This document shows, piece by piece, positions 16,220 through 24,812 of a DNA stretch of 64,000 nt (within the stretch, counting starts at the first letter, position 1; every line of letters begins with the position of its first letter). Both the position numbers and the translations under genes were made by a program. The stretch is taken from NCBI RefSeq assembly GCF_000347775.1, contig NZ_APAT01000015.1:1-64000 (forward strand), written 5' to 3'. This DNA is from Marinobacter santoriniensis NKSG1. Lineage in GTDB: Bacteria; Pseudomonadota; Gammaproteobacteria; Pseudomonadales; Oleiphilaceae. Below the pieces are notes generated by a model that was not told the origin of the DNA, did not search any database, and saw only the letters and a list, made by a program, of their open reading frames with translations.

Positions 16220-17560
16220 GAACGCCACTTCGAACCCATCGGATCGCCCCGTTGCGGGAGACCGAATGTCCAGGCTCGTGTGCACACCCTGTGCGATCGC
16301 GCTGACGATCGCCAGGCCCAGTCCGGATCCGTGGACCTTGGCCGTGCCCCTGCCCCGCACGAACCTCTCGCTCAACCCCCGAAGCGTTTGCTCTTCCACT
16401 GGAGGCCCACTATTGGTCACCCGGAACACACCCGGACTTAGCTGAACCCCGACCGATTCGTCCTCACCGCCATATTTGAGCGCATTTTCAATGAGGTTGC
16501 GTGCCAGAATGGCAAACACATCGGGGTCCAGTCTGGAAAGCACAGGACCATCTTCGGGCACGTCGACATCGAGTCGATCGGATGACCCTCGAAAATCCTG
16601 AAGCACATAATGCAAAACAGGTGTCAGGTCGGCCGCCTCCGGTAATAGCAGTCCCGCTCCCTCGGCCCTGGCCAGCTGCATGAGCTTTTCAGAGAGCCGG
16701 GACAGCTTCCGGAGCGACGATTCAATCCGTTTTATTCGTTCATCGGACGGTAAAACATCGGCAATTTCCCGCTTCAATCGCTGGGTCTGGGCCAATGCTT
16801 CAGCAATCGGTGTCCGCAGCTCGTGGGCGCTGTTGGCGGTAAAACTGCGTTCAGCTTCCAGGGCGCGCTCCAGTCTCTCCATCAGACTGTTGACCGCCCG
16901 GGAAACCGGTTCCATCTCCGCGGGCAATCGTCCCTGACTGTCGACCGGTGTCAGATCGCCCTCACCTCTGGCTTCGATCGCATCGCGGTAGGCCACCATT
17001 GGCCTGAGGCTTTGTCGAACGTAGTACCAGACACCGAGAAAGCTCAGGGGAATGGCCAGCGCCAACGGGACCAGGAGAGCCAGCACCGTTTCCAGGAGCG
17101 CCTTGCGACGGTGTTCCAGCGGTTCCGCAACTTCGATAAAAAGGGTGTTACTGATGGCTGACGTGCCATAGAAGCGGTAGTGGTCGGTGCTGTGGAATCC
17201 GGTCTCGGGGCTGGCCGGAAAGATATCCCCTTTCGCTTCGTGGGATTGCAGAAGCACGTTACCACTGGCGTCGCGGACCGTGTAGGTCAGGTATTCCTTC
17301 GCCTCCTGCAGTGGTGCAATGTTCTGCGGATTGATCGAACCGTTTGAGGTGTCCTGGTTGAGGATTTCCATAACAGCCAGGGGCATCAGCCGCTCAGCGG
17401 TTTCCTGCAGGGCGCTGTCAAAGACCTCATACATTTCCGAGCGAACGACAAAGCCGGCTATGCCGGTGGCGGCAAGCCACAGACTGGCAAGCAGAATGGT
17501 GAGACCAACGCCCAACCTTCGCTGGAGGCTGACCGGTCGCTGAAAGGATTCCTGCATCAT
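16202..17560 (-). CDS. Sensor histidine kinase of an OmpR-type two-component system
   Basis: This 452-residue inner-membrane kinase has a first membrane helix (about residues 14-36), a periplasmic sensor (about 37-155), a second helix (about 158-182), a HAMP-like linker, a HisKA domain with SAHELRTPIAE and an ATPase domain with NLIENALKYGG and GSGLGLAIV. It resembles the QseC/PmrB/BqsS group. The sensor carries two QExxE patterns (QETAE, QEAKE) but no RExxE, the iron-binding motif of PmrB and BqsS. Its start overlaps the regulator's stop (ATGA), giving a regulator-kinase operon that faces away from the PepSY-DUF2271-reductase genes, its likely targets. A metal or redox stimulus is an inference from those neighbours. 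Confidence 0.9.
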   Translation of the reverse strand: MMQESFQRPVSLQRRLGVGLTILLASLWLAATGIAGFVVRSEMYEVFDSALQETAERLMPLAVMEILNQDTSNGSINPQNIAPLQEAKEYLTYTVRDASGNVLLQSHEAKGDIFPASPETGFHSTDHYRFYGTSAISNTLFIEVAEPLEHRRKALLETVLALLVPLALAIPLSFLGVWYYVRQSLRPMVAYRDAIEARGEGDLTPVDSQGRLPAEMEPVSRAVNSLMERLERALEAERSFTANSAHELRTPIAEALAQTQRLKREIADVLPSDERIKRIESSLRKLSRLSEKLMQLARAEGAGLLLPEAADLTPVLHYVLQDFRGSSDRLDVDVPEDGPVLSRLDPDVFAILARNLIENALKYGGEDESVGVQLSPGVFRVTNSGPPVEEQTLRGLSERFVRGRGTAKVHGSGLGLAIVSAIAQGVHTSLDIRSPATGRSDGFEVAFSLPGA

Positions 17561-18216
17561 GAATAACCCAGGCGGTAGCCCATTCCCCGAACCGTTTCGA
17601 TGGCGTCGCGTCCGAGCTTCTTTCGGATCCGGCTGATATACACCTCGATGGTGTTGCTTTCGATTTCCGTCCCGTAGGCGTACAGGCGGTCCTCAAGCTG
17701 GGTTTTCGTCAGCAGGTGCCCCGGACGCTGGATAAGCCCCTCGAACAGAGCCCATTCACGTGCCGTCAGTTCAACGCTTTTCCCCTCGTGGAAAATGCTG
17801 TGAGCCGAAAGATCCACCTGAAGAGGTCCCAGCTCCAGAAACGGATTGGGGTTTCCGTGATATCGACGTGCCACCGCGGAGACCCGCGCAGAGAGTTCCT
17901 CAAGGTCGAATGGCTTGACCAGATAATCGTCAGCGCCGGCATTCAGCCCGGCGATCCGGTCAGAGACCTGATCCTTTGCGGTAAGAATAATGACCGGTGA
18001 AAGATCGCCCCGCCGTCGAAAACCTTTGAGCAGATCGAGTCCATGCCCGTCCGGCAACATCAGATCCAGTAAAACCAGGTTGTAGTCAGTCACTCGTGCA
18101 ATGGCTTCGGCTTCAGCCAGACTCTTTGCCCAGTCCATGGCATGGCCATCTTCCGTCAACTGGTCCACGACTGCCTCGCCCAGGACGGGGTTATCCTCCA
18201 CCAAAAGGATTCGCAC
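17557..18216 (-). CDS. OmpR-family response regulator
   Basis: This 219-residue protein has a receiver domain with phospho-acceptor D51 (LVLLDLMLPDGHG) and acidic pair E7-D8, and a C-terminal winged-helix OmpR/PhoB DNA-binding domain (about 125-219; TKTQLEDRLYAYGTEIESNTIEVYISRIRKKL). The GTG at 18216 gives the standard start RILLVEDN; a longer frame with an ATG at 18258 would add 14 residues not seen in the family. It is the first gene of the regulator-kinase pair. The divergent region upstream contains an inverted repeat (18305-18324) that may be its operator. Confidence 0.92.
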   Translation of the reverse strand: MRILLVEDNPVLGEAVVDQLTEDGHAMDWAKSLAEAEAIARVTDYNLVLLDLMLPDGHGLDLLKGFRRRGDLSPVIILTAKDQVSDRIAGLNAGADDYLVKPFDLEELSARVSAVARRYHGNPNPFLELGPLQVDLSAHSIFHEGKSVELTAREWALFEGLIQRPGHLLTKTQLEDRLYAYGTEIESNTIEVYISRIRKKLGRDAIETVRGMGYRLGYS

Positions 18217-18406
18217 GCTCTGCCAACTCCCACAATTTATCCAACATGCCGCCTTCATCAGGCTACGGTCAGCGCGGCATCGTTACACACAAACCTTACC
18301 GGAACCTGAACAGGATCATTCAGGTTGATGTCAGGAACGCTCTCTACACTGCAGCATTATAGCTACCGGACCACCGGTGTTCTTGCTCAAGGTCAGGAGG
18401 AATTCC
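18217..18406. promoter_or_regulatory. Divergent promoter region of the two-component system and the PepSY operon
   Basis: The 190-bp gap holds the promoters of both transcription units. It contains the inverted repeat CCTGAA (18305-18310), eight bases, TTCAGG (18319-18324), and a further GTCAGGA at 18329-18335 that gives partly phased copies of a CAGG core. OmpR-type regulators commonly bind such repeats. An AGGAGG ribosome site (about 18395-18400) precedes the PepSY gene. Confidence 0.5.
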
Positions 18407-18802
18407 ATGAAAGCGTTACTGATAGCCGGCGCCGTTTTCGCCGCAACTGTTGTGAGTACCGGCGTACAGGCTGACGACGACTGTTATGAACCCGTCGCCA
18501 ACTGGCGCCCGAAGTCCCAGCTGCTCCAATACCTGCAGAGCTCGGGATGGCAGGTCATGCGAATCAAGGTCGATGACGGCTGTTATGAAGTCGAAGGGGT
18601 CAATCCTGCGGGCCAGCGTGTCGAGGCAACGTTCTCTCCGTCGACTTTCGAAAGTATGGGCCAGGAATACGAAGGCGATGATGACGACGAAGAGAACGAA
18701 CATGAAAGGCTTGCTCCGTCCGTCGATCCACAGACATCAACCCCGGCCCAGCCTCCTGCGAACAGCCTGATTAATGCGCGCCCGAAGGTATCGGTGCAAT
18801 GA
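18407..18802 (+). CDS. Periplasmic PepSY-domain protein
   Basis: This 131-residue protein has a signal peptide ending near VQA-D and one PepSY domain (about residues 20-90: WRPKSQLLQYLQSSGWQVMRIKVDDGCYEVEG), followed by an acidic stretch (EGDDDDEENEHE) and a Pro-rich tail. The ATG at 18407 follows AGGAGG; upstream in-frame codons lack a ribosome site. Small PepSY proteins of this type occur beside QseBC/BqsRS-like two-component systems. The acidic tail could bind divalent cations, which is an inference. Two cysteines (DDCYE and DDGCYE) could form a disulfide. It is the first gene of a three-gene operon with the DUF2271 and reductase genes. Confidence 0.85.
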   Translation: MKALLIAGAVFAATVVSTGVQADDDCYEPVANWRPKSQLLQYLQSSGWQVMRIKVDDGCYEVEGVNPAGQRVEATFSPSTFESMGQEYEGDDDDEENEHERLAPSVDPQTSTPAQPPANSLINARPKVSVQ

Positions 18803-18837
18803 GGCCTCGAGTGTTTCAAATCCAGAGGGTAGAACGA

Positions 18838-19365
18838 ATGAATCAACTGATGACGAACGACAATGCACAACCACGACATGGATCCGCTATTCGGCGCCTG
18901 TTCCTCATGGCATTGCTGCTGGTCCCCGCCCTTGCGGTCAGCATGCCGGCCTCAGCCAGGGAAGTGACCTTTTCTGCGGAGCTCAAACCCTACTATGGCG
19001 ACGGTGCCTACCTTGCGCTGTACGTCACTGACGACAAGGGGCAGTACCAGGGCACGCTGTGGGTTGCAGGTGGAAAGTCCAAATATTACCGGCACCTCCG
19101 CCAATGGGCCCGGGGCAGCAATCTTTCGCGCAGCGAATACGATGGCCTGACCGGGGCTTCGGTCCAGAGCGGAAGAACTTTGAACGTGACCGTTGATCTG
19201 GCGGACAAGCTGTTCGATGGCGGATATCAGGTAAGAATCGACAGCGCCGTTGAGGACCTCAGGGATGCGCCCTCCGATGTCGTTGTTCCGCTAACCCGCG
19301 ATGGGGCCGGCACGCCGGTATCGGGGCGCGGATACGTCAAATCCCTTCGCTACGATTTCAAATAA
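18838..19365 (+). CDS. DUF2271 family exported protein
   Basis: This protein of about 175 residues has a signal peptide ending near ASA-R and a DUF2271 domain covering the remainder (TFSAELKPYYGDGAYLALYVTDDKGQYQGTLWVAGGKSKYYRHLRQW ... YVKSLRYDFK, read in pieces). The family is predicted to be a periplasmic beta-sandwich and regularly accompanies PepSY-type membrane reductases. Its biochemical function is unknown. An ATG at 18799 overlapping the PepSY stop would give a very long leader; the ATG at 18838 behind AGAGGG is preferred, though coupling to the upstream stop remains possible. The reductase gene follows 21 bp later. Confidence 0.85.
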   Translation: MNQLMTNDNAQPRHGSAIRRLFLMALLLVPALAVSMPASAREVTFSAELKPYYGDGAYLALYVTDDKGQYQGTLWVAGGKSKYYRHLRQWARGSNLSRSEYDGLTGASVQSGRTLNVTVDLADKLFDGGYQVRIDSAVEDLRDAPSDVVVPLTRDGAGTPVSGRGYVKSLRYDFK

Positions 19366-19386
19366 GCCTCGTTGCCGGAGTTGAGC

Positions 19387-21588
19387 ATGTTGCGCAAACT
19401 GCATTCCATACCCGGACTTGTTGTCGGGATCTTTGCCATCGTCCTTGCGATCAGCGGAGCGATCATGGCAATCCATCCTGTGCTGGAGCGCAGCCAGGCG
19501 GTTGTGCCCCCGGCCGGAGAACTGTCCGTCGCCCAGCTTGCAGACCGTATTGTGAGCCACTATCCCGGCACCGAACAGATCAAGCGCACCCCTTCGGGGT
19601 CCGTCATTGCCTACTACACCAATGATGGATCCACCGGTGCCGCTCTCATCAACCCGACTACCGGCAACGCCATTGCACCATACGAGCCCTCCCGGTTCTT
19701 CCGGTGGGTGAAGGACCTGCATCGTTCACTGATGCTTGGTGACGCCGGCCGGGGTACCGTCGGCATTGCAGCCGCTCTGATGTCCATCGTATGCCTGTCC
19801 GGCCTCCTGTTCCTGGTCAGGCGCCAGGGCGGCTGGCGTAATCTGGCCAAGCCACTCAAAGGCACACTGGCACAGCGGGTGCACACCCAGATTGGACGAA
19901 TCACCGTCGTGGTGCTTCTGCTTTCTGCCCTTTCAGGGACCTACATGTCCGCAACCCGGTTCGGGCTGCTTCCCGACGCCTCACTGAAAGAGCCACCTTT
20001 CCCGACCGTCAACCACGATGCGCCAAGGGCGCCGGTGGGTGACCTCAAGGCCCTCCGGAGCGTCGACCTTGCCCAGCTCCAGGAGCTGGTCTTCCCCTTC
20101 CCTGATGATCCTCAGGATGTCTATTCGCTGAGAACCACCCGGGGTGCCGGTTTCGTTGATCCGGTCACCGGGGACCTGCTTTCGTTCACGCCTTGCCCCA
20201 TGCCGTCAGGCGTATACGGACTGATCTATCAGCTGCACACCGGTGAGGGCCTGTGGTGGCTCGCCATCATACTCGGCATAGGAGCCCTGGGAGTCCCGGC
20301 CCTCTCCATGACCGGCACTGTCATCTGGTGGCGTCGCAGACGTTCCGCACCAAAGTCCGTCGGCTATTCCAGGGAGGATGCGGACACTGTGATTCTGGTT
20401 GGCAGCGAAGGCAACACGACCTGGGGATTTGCCGAAGCCCTCACCACGGCGCTGATCGATAGCGGTTCGCGTGTGCATCTGGCGGCCATGAACAGCCTGG
20501 CCCGTTCCTACCCCAGGGCCCGGCGAATGATCGTATTGACTGCCACCTACGGGGAAGGCGATGCGCCAGCTTCGGCCTCCGGGTTTCTGGATCGGCTGGA
20601 GCGGATGTCGGATGATCTGAATCTTCCCTATGCCGTGCTCGGCTTCGGCGACAGACAATTCCCTGCATTCTGTGGTTTTGCCAAGGACGTCGAGCATGCC
20701 CTGGCGCGCAAGGGATGGCCGCGATTGATTGCTGCCGAGTGGATCGACCGGAAGAACAGTCAGGTGTTCAATCGGTGGAGCCGCCGACTGGGCGAGTCGA
20801 TGGGCATCGAACTGTCTGTGAATCACACGCCGGAGCGACCTGCCACCCAACCGATGACACTTCTGGACCGTGAGAGCTATGGAGAACCGGATTCGCCTAT
20901 TTTTGTTTTGCGTTTTCGTCCATCCGAGTCCGATATGAAAAACAGCCGGGATACCGAAACCCGGCCCTTCGAAGCGGGTGATCTGATTGGCATACTCCCA
21001 CCCGGCAGCGAGACGCCGAGATTCTATTCCCTGGCGTCCTCCAGCGAAGACGGCGTTGCCGAGATCTGCGTCCGCAAGCACCAGGGCGGTCTCTGCTCGA
21101 CACACCTTCAGCAACTAAAGCCGGGCGAGGAGATCCAGGCGTTCATCCAACCCAATCCCGATTTCCGGCCAACCACCGGTGGCTCTCCGGTCGTTCTGAT
21201 TGGTGCAGGGACCGGTATCGGTCCGTTGGCGGGCTTTATCCGAAAAAACGGGGCTCGAAAACCGATGTACCTGTACTGGGGTGGCCGTAACCCCAACTCC
21301 GACTTTCTGTATCGGGATGTCCTGACACGATGCCTTGAGGACAAACGGCTGAGCGAGCTGAACACCGCGTTCTCCCGGGTTGAGCAGGGACATTACGTGC
21401 AGGACCGTCTCCGGGCTGACGCCTCCCGGCTCCGGCAGGTGATCAACAATGGCGGCCAGGTCCTCGTGTGTGGGGGCCGGGACATGGCGCAGGGCGTAAT
21501 GACCGCTCTCGACGAGATTCTCGCGCCCTTGAAACTGGACGTGAGTGCCCTCAGAGCCGAGGGACGGTACCTTGAAGACGTTTATTGA
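19387..21588 (+). CDS. PepSY-TM membrane protein fused to a diflavin (FMN/FAD/NADPH) reductase
   Basis: This 733-residue fusion has an N-terminal PepSY-TM unit (about 1-325) with four membrane helices, each near a histidine (KLHSIPG, DLHRSLMLG, RVHTQIGR, QLHTGEG). This resembles FoxB/PiuB-type siderophore reductases, where such histidines bind haem. A flavodoxin-like FMN domain follows (V335 onward; VGSEGNTTWGF, TATYGEGDAPAS), then an FAD domain with R545-F-Y-S548 and an NADPH domain starting near V602 (LIGAGTGIGPLAG) and closing with VCGGRDMAQGV. The cytoplasmic half is laid out like cytochrome P450 reductase. Together this predicts a single-chain path NADPH-FAD-FMN-haem-periplasm. The ATG at 19387 follows GGAG. 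Ferric-siderophore or periplasmic flavin reduction is plausible; the acceptor is not shown. Confidence 0.88.
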   Translation: MLRKLHSIPGLVVGIFAIVLAISGAIMAIHPVLERSQAVVPPAGELSVAQLADRIVSHYPGTEQIKRTPSGSVIAYYTNDGSTGAALINPTTGNAIAPYEPSRFFRWVKDLHRSLMLGDAGRGTVGIAAALMSIVCLSGLLFLVRRQGGWRNLAKPLKGTLAQRVHTQIGRITVVVLLLSALSGTYMSATRFGLLPDASLKEPPFPTVNHDAPRAPVGDLKALRSVDLAQLQELVFPFPDDPQDVYSLRTTRGAGFVDPVTGDLLSFTPCPMPSGVYGLIYQLHTGEGLWWLAIILGIGALGVPALSMTGTVIWWRRRRSAPKSVGYSREDADTVILVGSEGNTTWGFAEALTTALIDSGSRVHLAAMNSLARSYPRARRMIVLTATYGEGDAPASASGFLDRLERMSDDLNLPYAVLGFGDRQFPAFCGFAKDVEHALARKGWPRLIAAEWIDRKNSQVFNRWSRRLGESMGIELSVNHTPERPATQPMTLLDRESYGEPDSPIFVLRFRPSESDMKNSRDTETRPFEAGDLIGILPPGSETPRFYSLASSSEDGVAEICVRKHQGGLCSTHLQQLKPGEEIQAFIQPNPDFRPTTGGSPVVLIGAGTGIGPLAGFIRKNGARKPMYLYWGGRNPNSDFLYRDVLTRCLEDKRLSELNTAFSRVEQGHYVQDRLRADASRLRQVINNGGQVLVCGGRDMAQGVMTALDEILAPLKLDVSALRAEGRYLEDVY

Positions 21589-21674
21589 TGAATGTGGCGA
21601 CATCGGCGACTGACACTTTGGTCGAAGTCGCTGAGCCACCTTTCGTTTATCCACGTAGATAGCAGGGTAACGAC

Positions 21675-21693
21675 TCGTAAGCTACGCTTACGA
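21675..21693. repeat. Inverted repeat upstream of alcohol dehydrogenase gene
   Basis: The eight-base arms TCGTAAGC and GCTTACGA flank a three-base centre. It lies 87 bp after the reductase stop and about 45 bp before the dehydrogenase start. Without a T-run it is not a clear terminator; it may be an operator or an mRNA hairpin. Confidence 0.45.
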
Positions 21694-21736
21694 ACTGTTT
21701 CAGTGACCTACTCATCACCAACATCAGGAGCATGCT

Positions 21737-22789
21737 ATGGAAGTGAAAGCTTATGGCGCCCATGCCTCAGACAAACCACTCGAAAGCATGGACATTCAGC
21801 GTCGAGCGCCCGGTCCGGACGATGTGCAAATTGACATTGTTTACTGCGGCGTCTGCCATTCCGATCTCCATCAGGTTCGCTCCGAGTGGGGAGGCACCCA
21901 CTACCCCTGCGTGCCGGGCCATGAAATCGTGGGCCATGTGAGCGCTGTCGGCGACAAGGTCAGCGCCTTCCGTGTGGGCGATACCGTTGGCGTGGGTTGC
22001 ATGGTCGACAGCTGCCAGCATTGCCACTCCTGCGACGAAGGCCTTGAGCAGTATTGCGAAAACGGCTTTACCCCCACCTACAATGGCGCCACCGAGGATC
22101 ATCCCGGACACACCCTGGGTGGGTATTCACAGAAAATCGTCGTGGATCAGAATTTTGTCCTGAAGATTCGCCATCCGGAGGACCAGCTGGCGGCGGTGGC
22201 ACCGTTGTTGTGCGCCGGCATTACCACCTACTCACCGCTGCGCCACTGGAACGTTGGGCCCGGCAAAAAAGTCGGCATTGTGGGAATCGGTGGTCTGGGT
22301 CACATGGGGGTCAAACTGGCTCACGCCATGGGCGCCCACACCGTTGCATTCACGACCTCCGAGAGCAAGCGTGAAGCGGCCCGGGAGCTGGGAGCCGATG
22401 AGGTCATCGTTTCCAGGAACGAGGACGAAATGGCAGCCCATGCCGGCACGTTCGACTTCATCCTCAATACCGTCGCAGCGAGCCACAACCTCGATGCATA
22501 CACCAACCTTCTCAAGCGCGACGGCACCCTGACCATGGTAGGCGTTCCGGAGGATCCGCACCCCTCACCCGCTATCGGAAACCTGATCTTCAAGCGTCGC
22601 AATATCGCCGGATCGCTGATCGGTGGCATTGCGGAAACCCAGGAGATGCTGGACTTCTGTGCGGAACACAAGATCGTGGCGGATATCGAGCTGATTCCCG
22701 CCAAAGCCATCAACGAAGCGTATGAGCGGATGCTGAAAAGCGACGTGAAATACCGGTTCGTGATCGACAACGCGACCCTGGCCGAATAA
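21737..22789 (+). CDS. Zinc-dependent NAD(P) alcohol dehydrogenase (YahK/cinnamyl-alcohol type)
   Basis: This 350-residue medium-chain dehydrogenase has the catalytic-zinc ligands C40 (YCGVCHSD) and the histidine of VPGHE. The structural-zinc cysteines are in DSCQHCHSCDEGLEQYC, and the Rossmann motif is GIGGLGHMG. The architecture matches the YahK/AdhA branch that reduces broad aldehydes with NADPH. It is cytoplasmic and a single gene, preceded by AGGAGC and followed by a strong bidirectional terminator. Substrate range cannot be read from sequence. Confidence 0.93.
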   Translation: MEVKAYGAHASDKPLESMDIQRRAPGPDDVQIDIVYCGVCHSDLHQVRSEWGGTHYPCVPGHEIVGHVSAVGDKVSAFRVGDTVGVGCMVDSCQHCHSCDEGLEQYCENGFTPTYNGATEDHPGHTLGGYSQKIVVDQNFVLKIRHPEDQLAAVAPLLCAGITTYSPLRHWNVGPGKKVGIVGIGGLGHMGVKLAHAMGAHTVAFTTSESKREAARELGADEVIVSRNEDEMAAHAGTFDFILNTVAASHNLDAYTNLLKRDGTLTMVGVPEDPHPSPAIGNLIFKRRNIAGSLIGGIAETQEMLDFCAEHKIVADIELIPAKAINEAYERMLKSDVKYRFVIDNATLAE

Positions 22790-22807
22790 GCCCGCGTCGC
22801 GCATGGA

Positions 22808-22837
22808 AAAAAGACCGCCTTCCGGGGCGGTCTTTTT
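22808..22837. terminator. Bidirectional intrinsic terminator
   Basis: A twelve-base stem (AAAAAGACCGCC at 22808-22819, GGCGGTCTTTTT at 22826-22837) with a six-base loop has a T-tract on each strand. It ends both the dehydrogenase gene (+) and the retropepsin-like gene (-), whose stop lies four bases away. Confidence 0.92.
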
Positions 22838-22840
22838 CGT

Positions 22841-23443
22841 TCAGGGTTTGACCAGCGTCGCTTTGTGCTCCCGAACCAGTTCCTCAAGCGTAGGGGAAGC
22901 GCACTCTTGCTTCGCCTGAAAACTGTCGGAGGAATCGATCAGGATGCCGTCATCTCCCAGAAATCGCCGTCCCAGCAGCACCGGGTATGAAAAGGCGCTG
23001 CGATCGGTGAGTGAAAATTGCGTGGTGTGGCGGGTGCCGGCAATACAGAAATCCATGTCCACCACATAGCGTCTCTGCGGAGGCGCGCCCTTTCTCTTTA
23101 TCAGCACGACCCTTCGGACGGGCCGCTCAAACTGTGCGACGACATCCTCCGGATCTACCTGCCCTTCGCTTCGCTGATCCTTGTGATCACCCAAAGGAAT
23201 CACGAAACGAACCCATTCTTTGCCGTTGCGTTTGAACTCTTCAACCTGTTTGGCGTGAAGCGACGAGGTCTTGGCACCGGTGTCCAGACGGGCCTTCAAA
23301 CGGAGGTCAGCGTCGCTGAGAACGGTCCACTCAACAAACCCCAGCACCTCAGGGACCTTTCTGTCCGGATCCGGTTTCGCATTGACGCAGGGCGCGATGA
23401 ACACGGAAAAAACAAGCGCATAAAAGCTAATAAATCGCATCAA
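22841..23443 (-). CDS. Exported retropepsin-like protein (RimK-associated 'ATP-dependent zinc protease' family)
   Basis: This 200-residue protein has a signal peptide (ending near VNA) and the family core: GFVEWTVLSDADLRLKARLDTGAKTSSLHA, with the aspartic-protease-like triad DTGA, and a later LLGRRFLGDDGILID. Related proteins have been called ATP-dependent zinc proteases, but the fold is that of retropepsins; activity is not proven for most. Other members lie beside rimK and are cytoplasmic, whereas this one carries an export signal. It overlaps acpH by four bases (ATGA), suggesting co-translation. The bidirectional terminator follows immediately. Confidence 0.85.
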   Translation of the reverse strand: MMRFISFYALVFSVFIAPCVNAKPDPDRKVPEVLGFVEWTVLSDADLRLKARLDTGAKTSSLHAKQVEEFKRNGKEWVRFVIPLGDHKDQRSEGQVDPEDVVAQFERPVRRVVLIKRKGAPPQRRYVVDMDFCIAGTRHTTQFSLTDRSAFSYPVLLGRRFLGDDGILIDSSDSFQAKQECASPTLEELVREHKATLVKP

Positions 23444-24012
23444 AAATCCTGTGCAACATTCTCTAATTCGGGGAAAAAATCTAAAAAATATCCCTCCAGC
23501 TCGTCGTGATGCTCCCGGATTTCGAGAATCATTCCGTCGAACCGGTTGGGAAAGCGGATTCGCGCTGCCACCCGGTCAAGAGCCTGGCCTATGTTGTCCA
23601 GATTCCGATAGGCGTTGAACCAGTCATGGGTGACCATGCGGGCCGTCACTCGCGCCATGTCAGGCGGCATCAGGTGCTGGCGTGACTGAAGCTCGTCGTA
23701 GACCCGTGCGATAAAGGTGTCCGGGTTCTGATCACTGAAGACGTCCCAGTGTTTGAGCAGAAAATGATCATAGAGGATATCCAGCGCCACCCCGGCGAAA
23801 CGCCGGCGCCTGGCAGAGAACAGGCGCTTCGAGGCGAGAACCGAATCGTGCCGGTCCGTGAAGCTGTCCACCATCCGATGGTGCTCCACGCCCCGGCGAA
23901 CCTCCTCGGGAAGCCTTTCAAGCTCAACCCCGCGGGTAAAATCCCCGAGGATACTGCCCACGCGAGCCTGCGCGGAATTCGGTGCCAGGAAGACGTGGGC
24001 GAGATGGTTCAA
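23440..24012 (-). CDS. acpH: Acyl-carrier-protein phosphodiesterase AcpH
   Basis: This 190-residue protein belongs to the AcpH (DUF479) family, which removes the 4'-phosphopantetheine arm from acyl carrier protein. Diagnostic stretches are the start MNHLAHVFLA, LGDFTRG, VEHHRMVDSFTDRHD with the metal-binding His/Asp residues, and LDILYDHFLLKHW. The length is typical. It is the first gene of a two-gene unit with the retropepsin-like gene. A 27-bp gap separates it from the outer-membrane protein gene upstream on the same strand. Confidence 0.9.
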   Translation of the reverse strand: MNHLAHVFLAPNSAQARVGSILGDFTRGVELERLPEEVRRGVEHHRMVDSFTDRHDSVLASKRLFSARRRRFAGVALDILYDHFLLKHWDVFSDQNPDTFIARVYDELQSRQHLMPPDMARVTARMVTHDWFNAYRNLDNIGQALDRVAARIRFPNRFDGMILEIREHHDELEGYFLDFFPELENVAQDF

Positions 24013-24039
24013 AACAGTTCCTGTTTCAGGTGACCTTTA

Positions 24040-24600
24040 TCAGAAGTTTACCTGAACGCCGAGTCCGAGTCCGTCCAGGGTGACGTTGTCCTTGTCGTAG
24101 TAACGCATGTATTCCAGGTTACCCGACAGGTTCGGCGCGAACTGCATATTGACGCCAAGGCCATAGGACACATCGGAGCCGTCGTCACTGATGGTTGTGT
24201 AGCCCAGATCGGCTTGCGACTCCACCCGGGTGAACCCGAGCACAGCGTAGGGCGTGACCGGCGATTCGTTCGCCAGGTTGACTGTGGCATAGCCACCGTA
24301 GAAATTGTCGATGGACACATCCGCACCTGCAACGCGGTCATCATCTACGCCAAAACCTGCGCGCGCCTCGACACCCAGGAACGGAGTCGCCATAACGCCC
24401 ACTTTTCCGGAGAGGGTTCCAAGATCCGCATCCTCACTGGTGTCGGTGTAGTCGGCATTCATGAACGTATAGTTCAGGCCCGCATAAAGACCACCGATTG
24501 AAGATTTATACATGTCCTGGGCCATCACAGGGCTGCTGGCGAGCAATGCACCGCCGGCCATACCTGCAACTGTCAGAGCGAGACTTGTTGTTCGTTTCAT
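24040..24600 (-). CDS. Outer-membrane beta-barrel protein (OmpA-like porin fold)
   Basis: This 186-residue protein has a signal peptide (MKRTTSLALTVAGMAGG..., cleavage near VMA-Q) and about eight amphipathic beta strands ending in the typical C-terminal aromatic GVQVNF. The strand pattern (GLYAGLNYTF, GVEARAGFGV, GGYATVNLA, PNLSGNLEYMRYYD) fits eight-stranded barrels of the OmpA/OmpX/OprH class. The ATG at 24600 follows AAGGAG; an upstream in-frame ATG would disturb the signal peptide. The function is unknown. Confidence 0.85.
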   Translation of the reverse strand: MKRTTSLALTVAGMAGGALLASSPVMAQDMYKSSIGGLYAGLNYTFMNADYTDTSEDADLGTLSGKVGVMATPFLGVEARAGFGVDDDRVAGADVSIDNFYGGYATVNLANESPVTPYAVLGFTRVESQADLGYTTISDDGSDVSYGLGVNMQFAPNLSGNLEYMRYYDKDNVTLDGLGLGVQVNF

Positions 24601-24812
24601 CTGAGTTCTCCTTAACCGATCCATTCGGCTTTGCCGTTTATCAAGATGCAATAACCGCACGACGCTTGCCAGAGGAAAGATCCTGATTTACGCCGAATTT
24701 ACATCACTGTAATTTCCAGGAAATGCCCGTGAACACGTGCCTTTACCTTGCAGAAGCCGGGGGGCGTGGGTATTCTGACGCGGTCTTCAAGTGTCGCTGA
24801 CAAGAGCATTTC

